DNA from: an uncultured Clostridia bacterium
GTDB taxonomy: Bacteria; Bacillota; Clostridia; Christensenellales; UBA1242
DNA: 20,711 bases
NCBI GenBank assembly: GCA_944376785.1
Contig: CALWDV010000011.1
Coordinates: 1-20,711, forward strand
Direction of reading: 5' to 3'
The notes under the pieces are model-generated. The model made no database searches. It saw only the letters and a list, made by a program, of their open reading frames with translations, and had not been told where the DNA came from. Shown piece after piece: positions 16,294 through 20,711 of this stretch; within the stretch, counting starts at the first letter, position 1, and each line of letters opens with the position of its first letter. Position numbers and translations under genes: made by a program.

Positions 16294-18596
16294 TTTTTAT
16301 CTACCTTTGTTTTAGATTTTTTTGCGACTTCTTTTTTCTTGTTTGCCTTTTTTACTTTTGAAATATTATCATTTGTTTCTTCATTAGTAATACTATTTTC
16401 TTCTTTTTCGCCAACTAATTTTGCCTTAACATCTTGACTAGTAATTTTTAAGTAAAATTCTTCAAGTCCACATTCTTGTTCAATTTCTTTCATTGTTTTA
16501 GTGGTTAAAATTTTACCTTTTTTAATAACAGCAATTCTATCACAAATGCTTTCAACAACATCAATAATGTGACTGCTGAAAAACACAATGTTTCCTGCTT
16601 TTGCATGAGCTTTCATACATTCTTTAACTTGGTAAATGCTGTTAGGGTCCAAACCTGTTAATGGTTCGTCCAAAATCCAAACTTTTGGATTATGAACAAG
16701 TGCCGACATTATTGTTATTTTTTGTTTCATTCCATGAGAATATGTTTTAATTTGATTATCAAAAGCGTTTTCTAATTCAAAAAGTTTAACATAATTTTCA
16801 ATACGTTCATTTCTTTCTTCTTTTGAAACTTCATATAAATCTGCAATATAGTTAACATATTCTCGTCCGGTAAGTTTTTCATAAAGTGCATAATGATCTG
16901 GAACAAATCCAATTTGTTTTTTTGCCAAAACAGGTTGTTTATCAACATCATAGCCACAAACTTTAATTGTTCCACTTGTTATTGGTTGAATTCCAACAAT
17001 GCTTTTAATAATTGTGCTTTTACCTGCACCATTATGGCCTAAAAACCCAAATATTTCTCCACCGTGAATTTCCAAGTTTGCATTTTGAACAGCATAAACT
17101 TTACTTGACCCATAACGCTTTGAAAAATCTATTAATTCTAATTTAGTTTCTGTGTTAATCATTTCTTCCTCACTTTTTTTAGCAGATGCAACTTGCAATG
17201 CTAATAAATCTGCTTTTATTTTTTTGTTTCTTGCATTTATATCAACCATCATATCGGCAAATGCATATGCTTGTTCATAAACAAACCACATTGCTGCACC
17301 CAATGCAACATAAACCAAGAAAAATAAGAATTGATATAACGGATAGAATGTAAAGCTTAAATCATTAATGTTAAATGCCCAAACAATATCTCTTAAATCT
17401 TCTGCCCAAGTGCCAAGTTTTTCGGCAATGAAATCGCTGTTTATAAAGAAGAAGTCAACAGATCCATAGTTAGAAAACCATGCATTACAAATTAAAACAA
17501 TAACAAAATAAATACCAAACCCAATCATTGAATATTTGAATTGTTTAAGTTTTGGTCGTTCATAAACTCTTAATGCCACCATTAACAACGGCATAAAGAA
17601 AGCAATGTAATGGTTTATATAGAAATTAACAATTCTAGTTGAGAACAAATTTAACCCTTCTGCATAATTTGGCATTGCCATTGCTAAAAATGCACCTAAC
17701 ACGTTTATGAAATATGTGAAATAAAACAACTTTTCCCATTTAAAAATTAAACATATAGGAATGATGTACATTGCGGTGTTACACAAATGAATTGGCCAAT
17801 TTGTAACATGAATAAAAGATTCAAATCGGTGATTATAACTGAATGAAAGTAATGTGCCTAAACTAATGAATAACAAAATTCCTCTAATTTCATTTGTATC
17901 AAGTTTTTTAAGTGAAAAATACAAACAAACTGGTATTATTATTGAAAAATATAATATTACACGATGAGCTATTGATAAATCCATTACTTCATAGTTAATT
18001 GGGAAATTACCAAACAATGCTTCTAACATATAACCCGGCATTGTTGCAAGAAGCATACCAATTATGTAAACAAAACCTATTGCATCTTGTTTTTCAACCT
18101 TAAACTTACCGTTCTCCATAAACACCACAAAACAATAAGCAAGTAATATACCTAGTTCAACACCCATTAATAATGTTCTTATTTGAAATCCATTGTAAGC
18201 ATTAACACCAACAATTCCTAAACTTAAATAATAAATAAATCCAGCACAAAGCAAAGACACTATAAACCCATAGTATTTAACCAAAGTTGCAAGTTTTGAA
18301 TTTTTGAAAAATGGATATAACACAACTAATAATATAACTGAATATAAAAACCAATTTAAAATTAAACTGATTGCAGTTAATGCTTGGCTTTGAATTGGTG
18401 AGTTTGTTAATTTAAAAACGTTGGTTAAAGCATCACCATTTAACATATAACGAAAGAAAAAAGTTAACGCCAAAACACCCGACACAATTTTATATACTAG
18501 TGACGGAATTTCAATTTTATTATGTTTTAAAATAATGTAGGTAACTGATAAGGCAATAGCCAAAACAAACATTGTGATTAATTGACCTGCTAACAT
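16290..18596 (-). CDS. Fusion of YwaF/TMEM164-like polytopic membrane domain with ABC transporter ATPase
   Basis: 768 residues in three parts. Residues 1-200 hold about six hydrophobic segments of unknown family. Residues about 205-440 resemble the YwaF (TIGR02206/TMEM164) family: NWPIHLCN places H270 and C272, and NHYIAFFMP places H329. In human TMEM164, as I recall, a Cys and a His about 58 residues apart form an acyltransferase site; here the spacing is 57. After a charged linker, residues about 484-715 are a complete ABC ATPase of the drug-exporter (BcrA-like) type: Walker A GHNGAGKST at 520-528, signature YSHGMKQ at 619-625, Walker B VWILDEP at 639-645, and an SSH switch. A Lys-rich tail of about 50 residues ends the protein. 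AAGGAG lies five bases before the start. It heads the operon, and the permease gene overlaps its stop. The frame is continuous, so the fusion is not a sequencing join visible from this data. Acyltransferase activity is inference. Confidence 0.88.
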   Translation of the reverse strand: MLAGQLITMFVLAIALSVTYIILKHNKIEIPSLVYKIVSGVLALTFFFRYMLNGDALTNVFKLTNSPIQSQALTAISLILNWFLYSVILLVVLYPFFKNSKLATLVKYYGFIVSLLCAGFIYYLSLGIVGVNAYNGFQIRTLLMGVELGILLAYCFVVFMENGKFKVEKQDAIGFVYIIGMLLATMPGYMLEALFGNFPINYEVMDLSIAHRVILYFSIIIPVCLYFSLKKLDTNEIRGILLFISLGTLLSFSYNHRFESFIHVTNWPIHLCNTAMYIIPICLIFKWEKLFYFTYFINVLGAFLAMAMPNYAEGLNLFSTRIVNFYINHYIAFFMPLLMVALRVYERPKLKQFKYSMIGFGIYFVIVLICNAWFSNYGSVDFFFINSDFIAEKLGTWAEDLRDIVWAFNINDLSFTFYPLYQFLFFLVYVALGAAMWFVYEQAYAFADMMVDINARNKKIKADLLALQVASAKKSEEEMINTETKLELIDFSKRYGSSKVYAVQNANLEIHGGEIFGFLGHNGAGKSTIIKSIVGIQPITSGTIKVCGYDVDKQPVLAKKQIGFVPDHYALYEKLTGREYVNYIADLYEVSKEERNERIENYVKLFELENAFDNQIKTYSHGMKQKITIMSALVHNPKVWILDEPLTGLDPNSIYQVKECMKAHAKAGNIVFFSSHIIDVVESICDRIAVIKKGKILTTKTMKEIEQECGLEEFYLKITSQDVKAKLVGEKEENSITNEETNDNISKVKKANKKKEVAKKSKTKVDKK

Positions 18597-18629
18597 TTTT
18601 TCTCCTTAGTTTAACTATTTAACTAACTC

Positions 18630-18658
18630 ATTTTAAATTTTGTTTTACTTAAAACCAA
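18630..18658 (-). promoter_or_regulatory. Possible promoter of the ABC-fusion operon
   Basis: On the minus strand TTGGTT, a 17-base spacer and TAAAAT (5/6 to TATAAT). The implied start is about 25 bases before the ATG at 18596, leaving room for the AAGGAG site at 18602-18607. The -35 is only half matching and AT-rich DNA gives many such fits. Confidence 0.4.
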
Positions 18659-18677
18659 AGTAATTATAATAAAATTA

Positions 18678-18701
18678 AACTTAAATTTTTTTATTTAAGT
18701 T
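18678..18701. repeat. 9-bp perfect inverted repeat
   Basis: AACTTAAAT (18678-18686) and ATTTAAGTT (18693-18701) are separated by six T. It lies 20 bases upstream of the proposed -35 of the ABC-fusion operon, where a dimeric regulator could bind. The composition makes chance occurrence possible. Confidence 0.4.
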
Positions 18702-18715
18702 AATATAATTTAATA

Positions 18716-18758
18716 ATTGGTTAATTAATAATAGTATGATTGGTTAATTAATAATAGT
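18716..18758. repeat. Spaced 20-bp direct repeat, period 23
   Basis: ATTGGTTAATTAATAATAGT occurs exactly at 18716-18735 and 18739-18758. Each copy contains the palindrome TTAATTAA. The 23-base period is close to two helical turns, which would place two bound proteins on the same face. It lies roughly 60-100 bases upstream of the proposed operon promoter. Confidence 0.65.
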
Positions 18759-18923
18759 TTAAATTATTTGTTAAATAATATGCTATAAAAAAATAAACTT
18801 AAAATATTTCAAGTTTATTTATGTTCAATATTTAGTTATGTTGTTTTTTTATATTTAACCTTATATCAATAAATCCCTAATTAATAATTTTTTATTCAAC
18901 AACATATTAACTAAACCAAACAC

Positions 18924-18953
18924 AAAAAAACTTGTAAAATTGTTTCTTACAAG
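18924..18953 (-). terminator. Rho-independent terminator of the orphan membrane-protein gene
   Basis: On the minus strand CTTGTAA and TTACAAG flank a nine-base loop and are followed by seven T. It is about 65 bases beyond the stop at 19016 and correctly oriented. Confidence 0.6.
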
Positions 18954-19015
18954 ATTTCATGAAAAAGACCTAAATGTAATTTAAAACTTACACTTAACCC
19001 CTTTTAGTTTAGTTT

Positions 19016-19426
19016 TTAACACAAAAATTTTTGTTGAACTATGTAAACTGCTTTAAAATTAGCAGTGGATATGGATTCAAAGTTATATGAATGTTGTTTT
19101 TTGTTAACAAAAACTTTGCTAATTGTTTTAACAACAAAATATATAATAAGTGGCACTATTACAACTGCCAAAATAATTTTAAAAACAAAATATGTAAAAC
19201 TTACAAGTTGTGATAAATCGAAAAAAGTTTTAAATGGTAATAAAACTTGAATTAAAATTTTATCAACCCCACGCAAATTTAACACTTCAAAAATGTAACG
19301 CAATTCATTTAAAAGACCTTGATCAAACACAAAAAAGAACACAACACCTAGAATTACTAGCTGAAATATTAGTTTAATATTATTTGTGTTTAAAGTTAAT
19401 TTTGATTTTTCTTTTAAATTTTGCAC
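19016..19426 (-). CDS. Orphan small membrane protein, two predicted TM segments
   Basis: 136 residues, no family recognised. Hydrophobic segments lie at about 18-38 (IKLIFQLVILGVVFFFVF) and 79-104 (FVFKIILAVVIVPLIIYFVV). A basic N-terminus and a basic C-terminal stretch (KVFVNKKQH) suggest both ends are cytoplasmic with a loop of about 40 residues outside. The start codon is GTG, supported by AGGAAG six bases upstream and a well-formed promoter only about 20 bases before it. Having its own promoter and terminator argues for a real gene rather than a chance frame. It is transcribed in the same direction as its neighbours. No function can be assigned. Confidence 0.65.
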   Translation of the reverse strand: MQNLKEKSKLTLNTNNIKLIFQLVILGVVFFFVFDQGLLNELRYIFEVLNLRGVDKILIQVLLPFKTFFDLSQLVSFTYFVFKIILAVVIVPLIIYFVVKTISKVFVNKKQHSYNFESISTANFKAVYIVQQKFLC

Positions 19427-19452
19427 AATATACTTCCTAATTCTACACCCCT

Positions 19453-19481
19453 ATTATGACACAACTTTTTAATTTTGCCAA
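19453..19481 (-). promoter_or_regulatory. Promoter of the orphan membrane-protein gene
   Basis: On the minus strand TTGGCA (5/6), a 17-base spacer and CATAAT (5/6). The start site would be near 19446, giving a leader of about 20 bases before the GTG at 19426, with AGGAAG in between. Confidence 0.7.
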
Positions 19482-19534
19482 TAACTTTTTTTAAAAATAT
19501 GCTTTTTTACAAAAAACAAACCATTTTTTAACAA

Positions 19535-19563
19535 AAAATAAAAGGGAAAAACCCTTTTATTTT
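19535..19563 (-). terminator. Rho-independent terminator of the oxidoreductase gene
   Basis: A perfect 12-bp inverted repeat centred on GGG-AAAAA-CCC (19535-19546 with 19552-19563) is followed on the minus strand by a T-run. It begins six bases after the stop codon at 19569 and contains three consecutive G:C pairs, the clearest terminator on this strand. Confidence 0.85.
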
Positions 19564-19568
19564 ATTTG

Positions 19569-20711
19569 TTATTTATTAATTTTTTTAACAACGTCCCATG
19601 CTCCCCAAATAACAGTTCTTAAATTGCCAACTTTGTTTGCATCGCCAACAATGTGAACATGTTTGCTCTTTTTAAATTTTGGTGCAGGGTTATAACCAAT
19701 AGCAGTAATAATGCTATCTGCTTTAAGTTCTTGTTTTGAACCATCTTTTCTAGAAATAACAACACTGTTTGGTGTTATTTCACAAACTCCACTTTCTAAG
19801 TAAACAGGAACATTATTATGTTTAAAGAAATCTTTTAAATATGATGAATTTGCCATACACAAACCATTTGCAATCATTAAATCGTTTTGCATTTCAACAA
19901 TAACTGGTTTTTTACCATTTAGGAACAAGTCATATGCAATTTCACAACCTGTTAATCCGCCACCAACAACCACAACGTTGTTACCAATTTTTTCTGTTCC
20001 ATTTAAATAATCAATGGCTTCAATACATCTTTCTGCCCCAGCCATTCTTAGTTTTCTTGGAGTTGAACCTGTTGCAACAACAACTTCATCTGCGTTTAGG
20101 TCGGCAATATTTGTAACTTCGGTGTTTAATTTAACATTTATTTTTAATTTTTCCATTTGGCTTCTATACCATTCAATTAAACGCTTGTCTGCATCTTTAA
20201 ATTCAGGAGCAGCAGCTGCAATAAACACACCACCAAGTTTGTCTGATTTTTCATAAAGTGTAACTTCATGCCCCATTAGTGTTAACACTCTGGCAACTTC
20301 CATTCCACCAATTCCACCACCAATAACTGCAACTTTCTTTTTGGTTTTTGCTGGTGTTAAATCATATTTTCCACCGTCCATTGTCATAGGGTTTAAAGCA
20401 CAACGTGACATATGTTTACTATCGCTCATGGCAGCAGCACTTGCAACACCTTTGTAATGTGACAATGCAAAGCAACCATTATGGCAATGAATACATGGCA
20501 TAATATCATCAATGTTATCTTCCATTAATTTTGTTACCCAATGGCTATCAGTTAAGAATTGACGTGCAACGCCCATTGCATCAATTTCACCATTTTTAAT
20601 TGCTTTTGCAGCAACTTCTGGTTGCATTTTTCCAGCACACACAACAGGAATATTAACAAATTTTCTAATGTGTGCAACATCTTCTAAGTTACAGTTGTTT
20701 GGCATATAAAC
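19569..20711 (-). CDS. FadH/enoate-reductase-type iron-sulfur flavoprotein (C-terminal part; N-terminus beyond right edge)
   Basis: NAD(P)H-dependent flavin oxidoreductase of the old-yellow-enzyme plus FAD/NAD type (2,4-dienoyl-CoA reductase, enoate reductase, BaiCD-like). About 380 residues are visible and the frame stays open at the right edge, so the ATG at 20705 is internal. Counting from it, the end of the TIM barrel is visible (VVCAGKMQPE ... GVARQFLTD), then the 4Fe-4S cysteines C71, C74, C78 and C102. An FAD-binding GxGxxG follows (VAVIGGGIGGMEVARVL, about 125) and a second dinucleotide-binding GxGxxG (VVVVGGGLTGCEIAYDL, about 246). The C-terminal segment IVGDANKVGNLRTVIWGAWDVV is typical. 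These enzymes reduce activated C=C bonds such as dienoyl-CoA, cinnamate-type enoates or bile-acid intermediates. The substrate cannot be read from sequence. The Cys78-Cys102 spacing is longer than in FadH. Confidence 0.85.
   Translation of the reverse strand, partial: VYMPNNCNLEDVAHIRKFVNIPVVCAGKMQPEVAAKAIKNGEIDAMGVARQFLTDSHWVTKLMEDNIDDIMPCIHCHNGCFALSHYKGVASAAAMSDSKHMSRCALNPMTMDGGKYDLTPAKTKKKVAVIGGGIGGMEVARVLTLMGHEVTLYEKSDKLGGVFIAAAAPEFKDADKRLIEWYRSQMEKLKINVKLNTEVTNIADLNADEVVVATGSTPRKLRMAGAERCIEAIDYLNGTEKIGNNVVVVGGGLTGCEIAYDLFLNGKKPVIVEMQNDLMIANGLCMANSSYLKDFFKHNNVPVYLESGVCEITPNSVVISRKDGSKQELKADSIITAIGYNPAPKFKKSKHVHIVGDANKVGNLRTVIWGAWDVVKKINK

Larger units (their letters stand above)
18597..19015. 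other. Intergenic region upstream of the ABC-fusion operon
   Basis: About 420 bases without a gene on either strand. It contains a likely promoter for the operon (18630-18658), a perfect inverted repeat (18678-18701), a spaced 20-bp direct repeat (18716-18758), a 10-bp inverted repeat AAATAAACTT/AAGTTTATTT (18791-18820) that on the minus strand is followed by T5 and might be a weak second terminator, and the terminator of the orphan gene at 18924-18953. No RNA gene or riboswitch was recognised. Confidence 0.6.

Noticed and set aside
16772..16975. 67-residue minus-strand frame inside the ABC ATPase
   Set aside because: It is a different frame of the same strand within an intact, motif-complete ATPase domain.

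Overview
The window is very AT-rich DNA from what looks like a low-GC Bacillota (Firmicutes) genome, most likely an uncultured gut-type lineage. Supporting signs are a WalJ/YycJ-type MBL hydrolase, AGGAGG-type ribosome binding sites, lipobox lipoproteins with no outer-membrane genes, a CPBP protease, InlB-type B-repeats and strong Asn/Lys bias. UGA acts as a normal stop (at 4386-4388 and 16290-16292) and Trp is always UGG, so this is not a code-4 mycoplasma. The lineage assignment is inference.

Layout. (A) 1-3269, minus strand: the 5' part of a CPBP membrane protease (runs off the left edge), a WalJ-like MBL-fold hydrolase, and an M1-family zinc metallopeptidase lipoprotein. (B) 3270-3638: a divergent intergenic region with a near-consensus promoter and REP-like motifs. 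(C) 3639-11654, plus strand: a three-gene operon. It encodes a RAYT-family (Y1 transposase-like) protein whose HUH histidines are both replaced, a membrane-anchored extracellular protein whose start overlaps the end of the first gene, and a 2088-residue Asn-rich surface protein made of about eight 175-205-residue repeats and two C-terminal InlB B-repeats. A strong hairpin at 11737-11777 separates it from the convergent next operon. (D) 18596-11866, minus strand: a tightly packed operon. It encodes a fusion of a polytopic membrane region containing a YwaF/TMEM164-like domain with an ABC ATPase, a 12-TM ABC exporter permease, a small anchored Big_2-like protein, and a 758-residue lipoprotein with a Big_3-like domain and a likely beta-helix region. 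(E) 19016-19426, minus: an orphan two-TM protein with its own promoter and terminator. (F) 19569-20711, minus: the C-terminal part of a FadH/enoate-reductase-type iron-sulfur flavoprotein that runs off the right edge.

Most of the window serves the cell surface. The two operons worth following up are (C), where an apparently catalytically dead transposase relative is wired to giant surface-protein genes, and (D), an ABC exporter whose ATPase is fused to a putative membrane acyltransferase-like domain and which is co-transcribed with two Ig-fold exported proteins. The functional readings of C and D are inferences from domain recognition by eye; no database search was possible.
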